Of a stretch of DNA of 12,436 nucleotides, positions 1 through 6,607 are shown piece after piece. The notes beneath the pieces are model-generated. The model saw only the letters and a program-made list of their open reading frames with translations, searched no databases and was not told the origin of the DNA. Source of the DNA: Thermofilum sp. (lineage in GTDB: Archaea; Thermoproteota; Thermoprotei; Thermofilales; Thermofilaceae); NCBI GenBank assembly GCA_020832965.1, contig JAJHRM010000053.1, positions 1 through 12,436 on the forward strand. Direction: 5' to 3'. How positions within the stretch are numbered: position 1 is the stretch's first letter; each line of letters opens with the position of its first letter. Position numbers and translations under genes: made by a program.

Positions 1-1
1 G

Positions 2-169
2 GCGAGAATGTTCCTGAACAGGGGCGAGGAGAAGGCTGTAAGCATAATCCAGGCGCTGGCTGGCTCAGGCATAAAGGTGAGGAAGATCATGATCCAGGAA
101 CCCACGCTGGACGACGTCTTCTTCTACCTTACGGGCGCAAGGCTGAGGGAGGAGCATGGGGCTGCGTGA
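2..169 (+). CDS. ABC transporter ATP-binding protein, C-terminal end (5' truncated by window)
   Basis: Only the last 55 codons are present; the frame is open from the window edge to TGA at 167-169. The peptide ends with EPTLDDVFFYLTGARLREE, the typical C-terminal tail of DrrA/NodI-type ATPases of ABC-2 exporters, where E-P-(T/S)-L-(D/E)-D-V-F precedes a short helix. Walker A, signature and Walker B motifs lie upstream of the window and cannot be checked. The permease gene starts inside this gene (ATG 156), so ATPase and permease are probably translationally coupled. Known for the family: the ATPase dimer drives two ABC-2 permease subunits to export drugs, lipids or polysaccharides. Substrate here is unknown. 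Confidence 0.88.
   Translation, partial: ARMFLNRGEEKAVSIIQALAGSGIKVRKIMIQEPTLDDVFFYLTGARLREEHGAA
146..153 (+). promoter_or_regulatory. Shine-Dalgarno for the first ABC-2 permease
   Basis: GGGAGGAG sits just before ATG 156, inside the ATPase coding sequence. It supports 156 as the permease start and translation of an internal cistron from a polycistronic mRNA. Confidence 0.55.
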
Positions 170-965
170 AGACCTAGACTCGTTCTACATGCTGGTCCTC
201 TGGGACCTCTCACAAATGAAGCGGAGAACAGTATTCGTAGCCATGCGCATCTCATGGTTCATTCTGCAGGTAGCCGTGTTCGGCTTGGCTGTGAGCGCGA
301 TGGTCCGGTTCAGGGGCGTAGTTGCCCAGGGCATGGACTACTACCACTACTACCTGTTCGGGGTTTACGCATCAATGCTCTTTTCAATAAGCGTCTCAAA
401 GGCATACGATGTCGCAGAGGAGTTCGAGGAAGGAATGATAGAGTACCTCCTCAGCATGCCGATTAGGCGGAGAGTGCTCGCCCTAGGAAGGGCTGTAGGC
501 GGCGGTCTAGCAGCCTTCATCTTCACGGTGCCAATGCTCCTCGCGGTCTTTGCCCTACTCGGGGCCTGCGATCCACTAGCCATGCTGATCTCCCTGCTTG
601 CCTCACTCATATTCTCAGTGGGTGTAACCGGGTTCGTTATCAGCATTGTGCTGTCGTTAAAGTCTAGCGACTCGACGGACATATTCTTCGGCGTACTCGA
701 CGCACTGATCATAAGGCTCAGCACTGTCTTCTACCCAGCAGTCGTAATTTCCAAGATAGCGCCGTACTACTACGCTTCCCTGCTTAACCCTGTTTCGCAC
801 TTCGTAGACCTCCTGAGGACAGCCTTCTTCTTCGAAGAATTCAAAGCGATCTCAGTAGCCGACCCGCACGTCATGGCAGCATACCTCCTGGGCTTCGCAG
901 CCGGGGTCGCAAGCCTAGCGGTATACGTCGTCGAGAGAAGGGTAGAGGGGGGCGGCTGGAAGTGA
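156..965 (+). CDS. ABC-2 type transporter permease (first subunit)
   Basis: Integral membrane subunit of an ABC-2 family exporter, 269 aa, a usual size. I see about six hydrophobic segments (roughly residues 26-50, 62-82, 110-135, 138-165, 177-200 and 238-260). Between the second and third is the characteristic coupling segment around residues 89-112, with EEGMIEYLLSMPIRRRVLALGR: acidic residues, then 'LSMPI' and a basic stretch that contacts the ATPase. The start overlaps the ATPase gene by 14 nt and is preceded by a GGGAGGAG site. The end overlaps the next permease gene by 4 nt (GTGA). Two permeases next to one ATPase suggest a heterodimeric membrane channel. The exported substrate cannot be read from the sequence; function beyond 'export' is not assigned. 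Confidence 0.9.
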   Translation: MGLREDLDSFYMLVLWDLSQMKRRTVFVAMRISWFILQVAVFGLAVSAMVRFRGVVAQGMDYYHYYLFGVYASMLFSISVSKAYDVAEEFEEGMIEYLLSMPIRRRVLALGRAVGGGLAAFIFTVPMLLAVFALLGACDPLAMLISLLASLIFSVGVTGFVISIVLSLKSSDSTDIFFGVLDALIIRLSTVFYPAVVISKIAPYYYASLLNPVSHFVDLLRTAFFFEEFKAISVADPHVMAAYLLGFAAGVASLAVYVVERRVEGGGWK

Positions 966-1738
966 AGGGCACCGGTCTCAGGGGAGCACTCCTGATTGCG
1001 CTCAGGGACGTTAAGAGGTTCTGGCAGTATAAGTTTTGGCTGGGCGCACAGATCGCAATGAACCTGGCAGACATACTCATCTTTGCAGTCATATTCAACA
1101 ACATAGTTAACAGGCAGTACATTCCGGACTACGTCAAGTTCCTGGCCACAGGCATCCTGGCGCTTTCAACCTTTGCATCCGCCTTCTCCATAGGCAGGGA
1201 GGTGGGCATCGAGATAAGGAGGGAATTCACGCACTACCTCCTATCACTCCCACTCTCAAGGACAGCCCTCGTACTGGGCCGCATACTAAGCGGAACTCTG
1301 CGCGGTCTCATCTACCAGTCATCATTCATAGTACTCGCAATGCTGGTGGTAGGCGCACCGAGCCCAGCAGGCCTCCTACTCATCCTGGCAACCTCGACCA
1401 TGCTCTCTGCATCAATGTCAAGCCTAGCAATAGCGATATCAACCTCCACCCGCGACTTCAACCTCCAAGCGACTTTCAGGTCCCTAACGTACTACGTTCT
1501 CTTCTTCCTCTCCAACGTGTTCTACCCAGAGGAAGTATTGAGGCAGCGCTTTCCACTCCTACTAGTATGCTTCATAAAGCTGTCACCCGTCTCGCTGGCC
1601 TCAGACATCTACCGCTACGAATTCCACTACTACGCGGGCATCGACGTGCACTTTGAAGCCCTAGCCCTCACCGCCTGGGCCCTAACCACACTGGCATTGG
1701 CCTCGCTCCTCTACATGCGGAACCTCACGAGGGTGTAG
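962..1738 (+). CDS. ABC-2 type transporter permease (second subunit)
   Basis: 258-aa membrane protein paralogous in layout to the preceding permease: a short basic N-terminus, about six hydrophobic segments, and a coupling motif around residues 86-108 (EIRREFTHYLLSLPLSRTALVLGR) between helices two and three. The 'F-Y-P' motif near residue 180 (SNVFYPEEV) matches 'VFYPAVV' in the partner, suggesting the two arose by duplication and form a heterodimer. The GTG start at 962 is fixed by the 4-nt overlap GTGA with the upstream stop and by a G-rich Shine-Dalgarno-like run at 945-952. The gene ends 6 bp before the convergent amrS-like gene, so it is the last gene of the operon. Confidence 0.9.
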   Translation: MKGTGLRGALLIALRDVKRFWQYKFWLGAQIAMNLADILIFAVIFNNIVNRQYIPDYVKFLATGILALSTFASAFSIGREVGIEIRREFTHYLLSLPLSRTALVLGRILSGTLRGLIYQSSFIVLAMLVVGAPSPAGLLLILATSTMLSASMSSLAIAISTSTRDFNLQATFRSLTYYVLFFLSNVFYPEEVLRQRFPLLLVCFIKLSPVSLASDIYRYEFHYYAGIDVHFEALALTAWALTTLALASLLYMRNLTRV

Positions 1739-1744
1739 CAACCC

Positions 1745-2791
1745 TCAAAGCGCGAGCCATGCCTTTCCCGGGACATATTCGCCTCTTACCGGGATAGGGT
1801 AGCCGCAGAACCTGCACCGCCAAGAACCATTCCTCTTCTCAAGCCCCCAGTCCACCACGCGGTAACCGCTCCTAACAACAACAGGCTTCCCGCAATTGGG
1901 GCAGTAGGTGGTCTCGAAGCGTGGCTCATGCAAGTTTCCAACATAGACATACTTGACTCCAGCCCTCTTCGCTTCTCCATGTATCTCCAGCAGCTTTGAG
2001 ACGGGGGTGGGCGGCTCCCTCCAAGCATACGCTGGAAAGTACCTGTTAATGTGGAGGGGCGTCTCCTCGCCCAGGTAAGACAAGTGTTTCTCAATGATCC
2101 ACCCGTAGCACTCCTCGTAGTCGTTCGTGTTCGTGACAACCAGGTAGATGATCTCGACGTGGCCGCCCCCCTCCCTGACTATCCTCGCATTCCTGAAGGG
2201 CACCTCGAAGTCAATGTTCCTCAAAGCCCTACCCATACCCCTGCACCCCTTCACACTTATGCTCCACCCATCCACGCCAAGCTCCAGCAGCATCCTGACA
2301 GCCCTCTCAGTGAAGTACCCGTTAGTCACAACCATGAAGTAGAGACCAGCCTTCGACGCGTACTCAGCAGCGTCAATAAGGTAGTCAAAGCTCACAGCAG
2401 GCTCGTTAAAGCTTGCCGAGAGACCCTCATCTCCGCTCCTTACAGCCAGCTCCACCAGCTCCCCAGGAGGGAGAACTGCCTGCTCCTCTCTGGGAAGCGT
2501 GAAGCTCAAGTGGTAGTTCTGGCACCACGCGCAGTGGAAGTTACACCCGTAACCCGAGAACGTCAAGGCAGTGGAGTTCGGCCAGTAGTGGAAGAGAGGC
2601 TTTAGCTCGATAGGCCTACTCTCAACAGCACTCAGCCTCCCATAGCCCAAGTGGAAGAGCTCACCACCAATGTTGACGTAGTTGCCGCAAGCCCCCCGAG
2701 ACCCCGGCAAGATGCGGCACCTATGCTCACACACCTCGCACCGGACCCTTCCCCCATCGAGAGGAGACCACAATGCAGCCTTACGCATCAT
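1745..2791 (-). CDS. amrS: AmrS-like radical SAM enzyme (AmmeMemoRadiSam system)
   Basis: 348-aa radical SAM protein. The 4Fe-4S/SAM ligands are Cys83, Cys87 and Cys90 in GCNFHCAWCQ, the CxxxCxxC signature. An N-terminal Cys cluster (C18, C21, C25, C35, in 'CEVCEHRC...GACG') and a C-terminal zinc-ribbon-like pair (C297/C300 and C326/C329) are both typical of the AmmeMemoRadiSam radical SAM family, formerly annotated as pyruvate formate-lyase activating enzyme-like. In many archaea it is linked to AMMECR1- and Memo-like proteins; neither partner is in this window, and the reaction is not established here. Two adjacent ATGs (2791 and 2788) are possible starts. An A/T box at 2811-2819 on the minus strand, about 24 nt upstream, suggests a leaderless message. 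The gene shares a 144-bp divergent promoter region with the small membrane protein gene. Confidence 0.9.
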   Translation of the reverse strand: MMRKAALWSPLDGGRVRCEVCEHRCRILPGSRGACGNYVNIGGELFHLGYGRLSAVESRPIELKPLFHYWPNSTALTFSGYGCNFHCAWCQNYHLSFTLPREEQAVLPPGELVELAVRSGDEGLSASFNEPAVSFDYLIDAAEYASKAGLYFMVVTNGYFTERAVRMLLELGVDGWSISVKGCRGMGRALRNIDFEVPFRNARIVREGGGHVEIIYLVVTNTNDYEECYGWIIEKHLSYLGEETPLHINRYFPAYAWREPPTPVSKLLEIHGEAKRAGVKYVYVGNLHEPRFETTYCPNCGKPVVVRSGYRVVDWGLEKRNGSWRCRFCGYPIPVRGEYVPGKAWLAL

Positions 2792-2810
2792 TAACTGTGC
2801 GGCTCACGAT

Positions 2811-2819
2811 TTTTTATTT
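2811..2819 (-). promoter_or_regulatory. putative TATA box for the amrS-like gene
   Basis: On the minus strand the sequence reads GAAATAAAAAATCG, centred about 24 nt upstream of the ATG at 2791. The spacing fits an archaeal box A giving a leaderless transcript. The match to the TATA consensus is only moderate. Confidence 0.4.
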
Positions 2820-2907
2820 CTTCCTTAAAGCGATAAACTGAGGGGGCAAAGCATGCTGCAAGGGATAAGAGGCGGAGAAGCTCGAGAATTGCGAGGAACC
2901 GCGCACA

Positions 2908-2915
2908 TTTAAATA
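2908..2915 (+). promoter_or_regulatory. TATA box of the small membrane protein gene
   Basis: TTTAAATA, a strong archaeal box A, centred about 25 nt upstream of ATG 2936. The expected transcription start falls on or next to the start codon, so the mRNA is probably leaderless; no Shine-Dalgarno is seen before 2936. Confidence 0.7.
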
Positions 2916-2935
2916 CCTGTTTTTATGCATTTTCG

Positions 2936-3235
2936 ATGCTGAGCAGTATGAACCGAGACCAGGCTATCGGGTGGATCCTGGCAGTAGCTTCAGCGATAGT
3001 CATAGTACTGTACGGCTGGCTAGTATTCTTCACCTCCTGGGACATCCTATTACTAAAGCTGACGGGATTCATAGCTATTGCTGGCGTCTTCGGCATCCTG
3101 GCATGGATAGGCTACACCCTAGCCACCACTCCCCCACCAAAGCCAATCGAGGAGATAGAGAAGGAGATAGAGGAGGAGCTGAAAAAACTGGAGCAAGAAG
3201 CCCAGCAGCCCCAGCAGCAGACGCAAACAAGCTAA
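2936..3235 (+). CDS. small two-helix membrane protein with charged C-terminal helix, function unknown
   Basis: 99 aa. A short N-terminus (MLSSMNRDQ) precedes two hydrophobic segments, about residues 11-33 and 36-62, forming a helical hairpin. Next come 'TTPPPKPIEEIE', a highly charged Glu/Lys helix (about 70-88, possible coiled coil), and a Gln-rich tail (QQPQQQTQTS). Both ends of the hairpin would lie on the same side of the membrane. I recall small proteins of this build, with a Pro-rich linker after the second helix, in other Thermoproteota, but I cannot name a family with certainty. Start 2936 is supported by the TATA box at 2908-2915; a second in-frame ATG lies at 2948. It is transcribed alone, divergent from the amrS-like gene and followed by a strong hairpin. 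Confidence 0.78.
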   Translation: MLSSMNRDQAIGWILAVASAIVIVLYGWLVFFTSWDILLLKLTGFIAIAGVFGILAWIGYTLATTPPPKPIEEIEKEIEEELKKLEQEAQQPQQQTQTS

Positions 3236-3256
3236 AAACAGCACACGCTGAGATCC

Positions 3257-3301
3257 CGCGCGCTCTTGGTGCTGAGGAGTAGCACCACTGCTTAGCGCGC
3301 G
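3257..3301 (+). repeat. two-part stem-loop built from the first two CGCGCGCT copies
   Basis: The outer stem pairs CGCGCGCT (3257-3264) with AGCGCGCG (3294-3301), 8 bp. The inner stem pairs TGGTGCT (3267-3273) with AGCACCA (3281-3287), 7 bp, with loop GAGGAGT. It begins 21 nt after the stop codon of the small membrane protein gene. It could be a 3'-end stabilising structure, an RNA element or part of a protein-binding array. Archaeal termination does not normally need a hairpin, so I do not call it a terminator. Confidence 0.6.
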
Positions 3302-3361
3302 CTGTATTCTATCAATTATTAGAAACTCAGGTGTACAAATATACATCTTTCTCAAGGTTTT

Positions 3362-3403
3362 TAGCGCGCGCTAATTTCATCTTTTACATTAATTCGCGCG
3401 CTA
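3362..3403 (+). repeat. stem-loop / palindrome built from the third and fourth CGCGCGCT copies, upstream of RuBisCO
   Basis: TAGCGCGCG (3362-3370) pairs with CGCGCGCTA (3395-3403), 9 bp, with an inner AATT/AATT pairing (3373-3376 with 3391-3394). The left arm lies inside the perfect 14-bp palindrome TTAGCGCGCGCTAA (3361-3374). The element ends 8 bp before the RuBisCO TATA box, so as DNA it sits where an archaeal activator or repressor would bind. Confidence 0.6.
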
Positions 3404-3411
3404 CACAAAGC

Positions 3412-3418
3412 TTAAATA
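3412..3418 (+). promoter_or_regulatory. TATA box of the RuBisCO gene
   Basis: TTAAATA within AAAGCTTAAATAGG, centred 26 nt upstream of ATG 3441. Spacing and absence of a Shine-Dalgarno suggest a leaderless mRNA starting at 3441. This selects the ATG over the in-frame TTG at 3426. Confidence 0.7.
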
Positions 3419-3440
3419 GGAAATATTGTTTTCGATAGAT

Positions 3441-4772
3441 ATGCCAGAAGAATTCGAGCCTTACCACATATACGTGGATAAGAGCTATTCTCCAGACCCT
3501 AAGCAGGAAGTTATCGTTACTTTCAGGGTGACCCCCGCTGAGGGCTTCACTATAGAGGACGTAGCTGGCGGGATAGCTGCTGAGAGCAGTGTTGGCACAT
3601 GGACAACTCTCTATGAGTGGTACGACAGGGGGAGGCTTGAAAAGCTGAAGGGTAAGGCATACTTTTTTGAAAGCATAGGAGACGGCTCCTACGTAGTGAG
3701 GATAGCTTACCCGGTCGAGCTGTTCGAAGAGGGAAACATGCCAGCCTTCCTAGCGTCGGTTGCTGGAAACATTTTCGGGATGAGGAGGGTGAAGTCCCTG
3801 AGAGTGGAGGACATTTACATGCCTGAAGCTTTCCTGAGGCACTTTAAGGGTCCAAACCAGGGCATTCAGGGAGTAAGGGAAAAATTGAAGATATGGGATA
3901 GACCAATCGTTGGCACTGTTCCAAAGCCAAAGGAGGGCTACACGCCGGAGGAGGTAGGCAAGCTTGCATACGAGATACTTACGGGGGGAATGGACTTCAT
4001 AAAGGACGACGAGAACCTTGCAAGCCCGAGGTTCTGCAGATTCGAGGAGAGGGCAGACGCCATAATGAAGGCAATAGACAGGGCAGAGAAGGAAACCGGA
4101 GAAAAGAAAACCTGGCTAGCAAACATCACCGCTGATGCGAGGGAGATGGAGAAAAGACTCAAGCTGGTTGCAGAGCTAGGAAACCCCCACGTAATGGTAG
4201 ACGTTGTCATAGCTGGGTGGTCTGCCTTAACCTATATTAGGGACCTAGCAGAAGAACACAAACTGGCTATACACGGTCACCGGGCTTTTCACGCAGCCTT
4301 CACGAGAAACCCGTATCACGGCATCTCCATGTTTACCCTTGCAAAACTGTACCGCATCATCGGCATAGACCAGCTACACGTAGGAACACCAGAAGTAGGA
4401 AAACTCGAGGCAAAAACCATTGACGTTATAAGGAACGCCAGAGTACTACGAGACCCCATATACAGGCCCGATGCCGAAGACAGCATACACCTCGCACAGC
4501 CTCTAACCATGTTTAAGCCAGCATTCCCCGTTGCGAGCGGCGGATTACACCCAGGCACACTCCCTGCAGTAATAAAAACCATGGGCAAAGACATCATCAT
4601 CCAGGTCGGGGGAGGAACAGTTGGACACCCCGATGGTCCAAGAGCAGGTGCAGCTGCAGTGAGGCAGGCAGTTGAGGCATACATGGCCGGGGCGACACTG
4701 CAGGAATACGCGAAGACGCACAGAGAACTCGCAAAAGCCCTCGAAAAGTGGGGCACAGTTGTCCCTGTTTAG
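3441..4772 (+). CDS. rbcL: ribulose-1,5-bisphosphate carboxylase/oxygenase, archaeal form III, large subunit
   Basis: 443 aa, close to the Thermococcus kodakarensis form III enzyme, which it resembles along its length (AAESSxGTWTTLY, SxAGNIFGM, KTWxANITAD, AFTRNPYHGISMF). Active-site residues are present, counted from ATG 3441: Lys162 in PKPK; carbamylated Lys188 with Asp190/Glu191 (KDDE, spinach K201/D203/E204); His280-Arg281 (HGHRAFH); His313; loop-6 Lys321 in HVGTPEVGK; Ser366 in SGGLHPG; and GGGTVGHPDG. All catalytic positions look intact. Known for form III: it carboxylates ribulose-1,5-bisphosphate formed from nucleoside monophosphates (AMP pathway) to two 3-phosphoglycerate. The partners AMP phosphorylase and ribose-1,5-bisphosphate isomerase are not in this window. 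There is no small-subunit gene, as expected. It is monocistronic, with a TATA box at 3412-3418. Confidence 0.96.
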   Translation: MPEEFEPYHIYVDKSYSPDPKQEVIVTFRVTPAEGFTIEDVAGGIAAESSVGTWTTLYEWYDRGRLEKLKGKAYFFESIGDGSYVVRIAYPVELFEEGNMPAFLASVAGNIFGMRRVKSLRVEDIYMPEAFLRHFKGPNQGIQGVREKLKIWDRPIVGTVPKPKEGYTPEEVGKLAYEILTGGMDFIKDDENLASPRFCRFEERADAIMKAIDRAEKETGEKKTWLANITADAREMEKRLKLVAELGNPHVMVDVVIAGWSALTYIRDLAEEHKLAIHGHRAFHAAFTRNPYHGISMFTLAKLYRIIGIDQLHVGTPEVGKLEAKTIDVIRNARVLRDPIYRPDAEDSIHLAQPLTMFKPAFPVASGGLHPGTLPAVIKTMGKDIIIQVGGGTVGHPDGPRAGAAAVRQAVEAYMAGATLQEYAKTHRELAKALEKWGTVVPV

Positions 4773-4881
4773 CACCTTCCAGTTAGAATGCAAATTCTTC
4801 TCCCGCTAGGCAATCATCAACCAGAAGCTGTAGGGGAACCATTGCGAATCTCATAACTCATTCGGCCCTCATATTCTCTCC

Positions 4882-4915
4882 GCATTCCGGAATATTCCGG
4901 AATATTCCGGAATGC
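4882..4915. repeat. perfect 34-bp palindrome of three tandem ATTCCGGAAT units (probable operator)
   Basis: Three exact copies of the 10-bp palindrome ATTCCGGAAT lie head to tail at 4884-4893, 4894-4903 and 4904-4913, flanked by GC on each side, so the whole 34 bp is its own reverse complement. The 10-bp period places each unit on the same face of the helix. It directly abuts and overlaps the promoter of the downstream regulator gene (CTTATAAG at 4915-4922). A role as operator bound cooperatively by a dimeric regulator, perhaps the adjacent gene product, is inference. Confidence 0.8.
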
Positions 4916-4922
4916 TTATAAG
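4915..4922 (+). promoter_or_regulatory. putative TATA box of the AlbA_2 regulator gene
   Basis: CTTATAAG immediately follows the palindrome. Its centre is about 26 nt upstream of an in-frame GTG at 4945, which would give a leaderless mRNA. An alternative box, AATATT at 4901-4906 inside the palindrome, would fit the ATG at 4927 instead. Either way the operator would block the pre-initiation complex. Confidence 0.5.
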
Positions 4923-4926
4923 TCTC

Positions 4927-6249
4927 ATGGGACGGGATGATGATGTGGGCATCCTAGAGCTGATAGCTAAAGGGGAAGGCCAGGATATAGAATTTAAATC
5001 GAGTCTAAGCGAGAGAAGAGAGATACTCGAGACAATATGCGCCTTCTCTAACTCAAAGGGAGGGACTATACTCGTAGGCGTTGATGATGACGGAAATTTG
5101 GTGGGTGTGGAGGTAGGGAAAGGAGTGATAGAGGGTCTGATAAACGAGGTTAAGTCTTCCATAGAACCTCCTGTTATACCGCAGATAGAGATGGCGGAGG
5201 TTCACGGAAGGAAGGTGCTCGTGATAAGAGTATCTGAGGGGTTAAACAAGCCGTATCTGCTCAAAGGAGTTGCATTTAAGAGGTTCGGGAGGACGAACCA
5301 GAGGATACCAAGGGAAGAGCTCGAGAGGATCATACTGGAGAAGCATAAGACCATCCCATCCTTTGAGGAGAGGGTATTTAACGCTAATCTAGAGGACATA
5401 GATGAGCTCAAAGTGAAGAACTTCGTCGCTGAAGTGAAATCCGCGAGAAATATAGATCTTCCATATGCTTCATTGAGGGACTTTCTGGAGAGGCTCGGGC
5501 TCTTTACTGGAAAGCTCACAGCTGTAGCTCTGCTATGTTTCTCCAAGAACCCCCAGGCGTACATTCCTTACGCTATTGTGAAATGCGGCAGGTTCAGAAA
5601 TGGAATTGCAGATGAGAGGGAGATACATGGGACAATACTGGACCAGATATCGGGAGCCCTCGAGTTCCTCAAGAACCACATAAGAGTTCAGCATTCAGTG
5701 GATGCAGAGGGGAGGAGAGTGGATCTCTGGGAAATCCCATTGGAGGCTCTCAGAGAGGCTGTCGTGAACGCGTTAGCACACAGGGATTATGGAGTACCAT
5801 CCCCTGTATATGTGAAGGTCTTCGATGATAGAGTAGAGGTGGTTAATCCCGGGGGACTGATGCCTCCTCTCACGCCGGAGAAGCTCAAGAAGGAGCACCC
5901 ATCCGTCCTGAGAAATCCGAAGATAGCCAACGTGCTCTTCCTATATGGATATATAGAGAGGTGGGGGTATGGGACCAATAAGATTGTCGAGCTCTGCATA
6001 GAAATTGGTTTAAGGGAGCCTGACTTTGTGGAGGAGGACGGGTTCTTCAAGGTTGTTCTTTACAGGAGCAGTATAAACGAGATGGAGAAAACTGTTCTGG
6101 AACTTGTGAAAAAAGGATTCAACACAAGCTCAGCTGTAGCCAAAATGCTTAATATAAATGAGAGAACCGCAAGGAAATACCTCTCAAGCTTAGTATCCAA
6201 GAACCTAATTGGTAGGAGAAGAATTGGCAGAAAGATAATTTACTACTGA
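4927..6249 (+). CDS. AlbA_2 (Schlafen-like) / HATPase / winged-helix putative transcriptional regulator
   Basis: About 440 aa, often misannotated as RecG-like helicase. Residues are counted from the upstream ATG at 4912. The N-terminal AlbA_2 domain spans about 14-140, with GEGQDIEFKSSL, CAFSNSKGGTILVGVDDDG and KPYLLKGVAFKRFGRTN. A linker follows, then a GHKL-type ATP-binding domain at about 278-385 with the N-box 'NALAHRDYG' (286-294), 'VVNPGGL' (310-316) and 'GYGTNKI' (352-358). A C-terminal winged helix-turn-helix lies at about 392-445 (TSSAVAKMLNINERTARKYLSSL). Start is unresolved: ATG 4912 lies in the palindrome, ATG 4927 is the first outside it, and GTG 4945 fits the TATA spacing. I list 4927. 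It is a single gene behind its own operator-like repeat, suggesting autoregulation. A spot check gives 28 G/C of 60 at 5041-5100, against 42 of 60 at 7741-7800 in etfA, hinting at transfer. Targets are unknown. Confidence 0.88.
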   Translation: MGRDDDVGILELIAKGEGQDIEFKSSLSERREILETICAFSNSKGGTILVGVDDDGNLVGVEVGKGVIEGLINEVKSSIEPPVIPQIEMAEVHGRKVLVIRVSEGLNKPYLLKGVAFKRFGRTNQRIPREELERIILEKHKTIPSFEERVFNANLEDIDELKVKNFVAEVKSARNIDLPYASLRDFLERLGLFTGKLTAVALLCFSKNPQAYIPYAIVKCGRFRNGIADEREIHGTILDQISGALEFLKNHIRVQHSVDAEGRRVDLWEIPLEALREAVVNALAHRDYGVPSPVYVKVFDDRVEVVNPGGLMPPLTPEKLKKEHPSVLRNPKIANVLFLYGYIERWGYGTNKIVELCIEIGLREPDFVEEDGFFKVVLYRSSINEMEKTVLELVKKGFNTSSAVAKMLNINERTARKYLSSLVSKNLIGRRRIGRKIIYY

Positions 6250-6392
6250 CTTTTGCGCCGCGCAATCCGCCCGCGTCCCTGATCTGGGGAGCTTCGTGGA
6301 AAGGGGATGAGGGTGAACCCCTAATGATCCAAAGATGGCTGCTGACTCAGCAAGGAGTGCTTGTTACCGCTTAAGTGATCCCAGCTGAGACT

Positions 6393-6467
6393 TTATCCAT
6401 CCAAGCTCGCTACCCACTCTTTTACTCTTCTCTTAGCTTCCTCTGAGATGTATAGCTCCCCCCACTG
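6393..6467 (-). pseudogene. possible remnant of a protein C-terminus
   Basis: Between two stop codons the minus strand encodes QWGELYISEEAKRRVKEW followed by VASLDG and TAA. The Glu/Lys/Arg-rich amphipathic composition and AGA/AAG codons resemble genuine genes of this organism rather than random sequence. No start codon or upstream continuation is seen, because a TAA lies directly before it. It could be the tail of a decayed gene or chance; no family is recognised. Confidence 0.25.
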
Positions 6468-6599
6468 TTACTCTCTTGTGTAAAACATTAACTACATGTT
6501 ATCCTCAGAGGAATAGAAGTTTTATGAATTAGAATGTCAAGCATAGACACTCTTAACTCCTAACGGGCATTGTCGATCCTACCCTTACCAGCGATAATG

Positions 6600-6607
6600 T
6601 TATTAAG
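6600..6607 (+). promoter_or_regulatory. putative TATA box for the etf-lactate dehydrogenase cluster
   Basis: TTATTAAG, expected to start transcription near 6628-6632, about 10 nt before GTG 6641. An AGAGGGG purine run (about 6629-6635) lies just before the start and could act as Shine-Dalgarno on this very short leader. Confidence 0.4.

Noticed and set aside
2051..2605. 184-codon open frame on the plus strand inside the amrS-like gene
   Set aside because: It lies antisense to a clear radical SAM gene and its translation (His/Pro/Leu-rich) has no recognisable domain.
3257..3301. Rho-independent terminator after the small membrane protein gene
   Set aside because: The hairpin has no following T-run, and archaeal termination depends on T-rich tracts rather than hairpins.
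3426..3440. TTG start giving RuBisCO five extra N-terminal residues
   Set aside because: The TATA box at 3412-3418 implies transcription starts near 3440, and the protein from ATG 3441 already has the family length.
4882..4915. CRISPR array or transposon end
   Set aside because: Units are directly adjacent 10-mers without spacers, and no repeat partner, transposase or target duplication is seen nearby.
6295..6350. C/D box small RNA (GGATGAGG, AATGATCC and CTGA elements)
   Set aside because: The C-like boxes deviate from RTGATGA, and the spacing to CTGA does not give two proper guides with C'/D' boxes.
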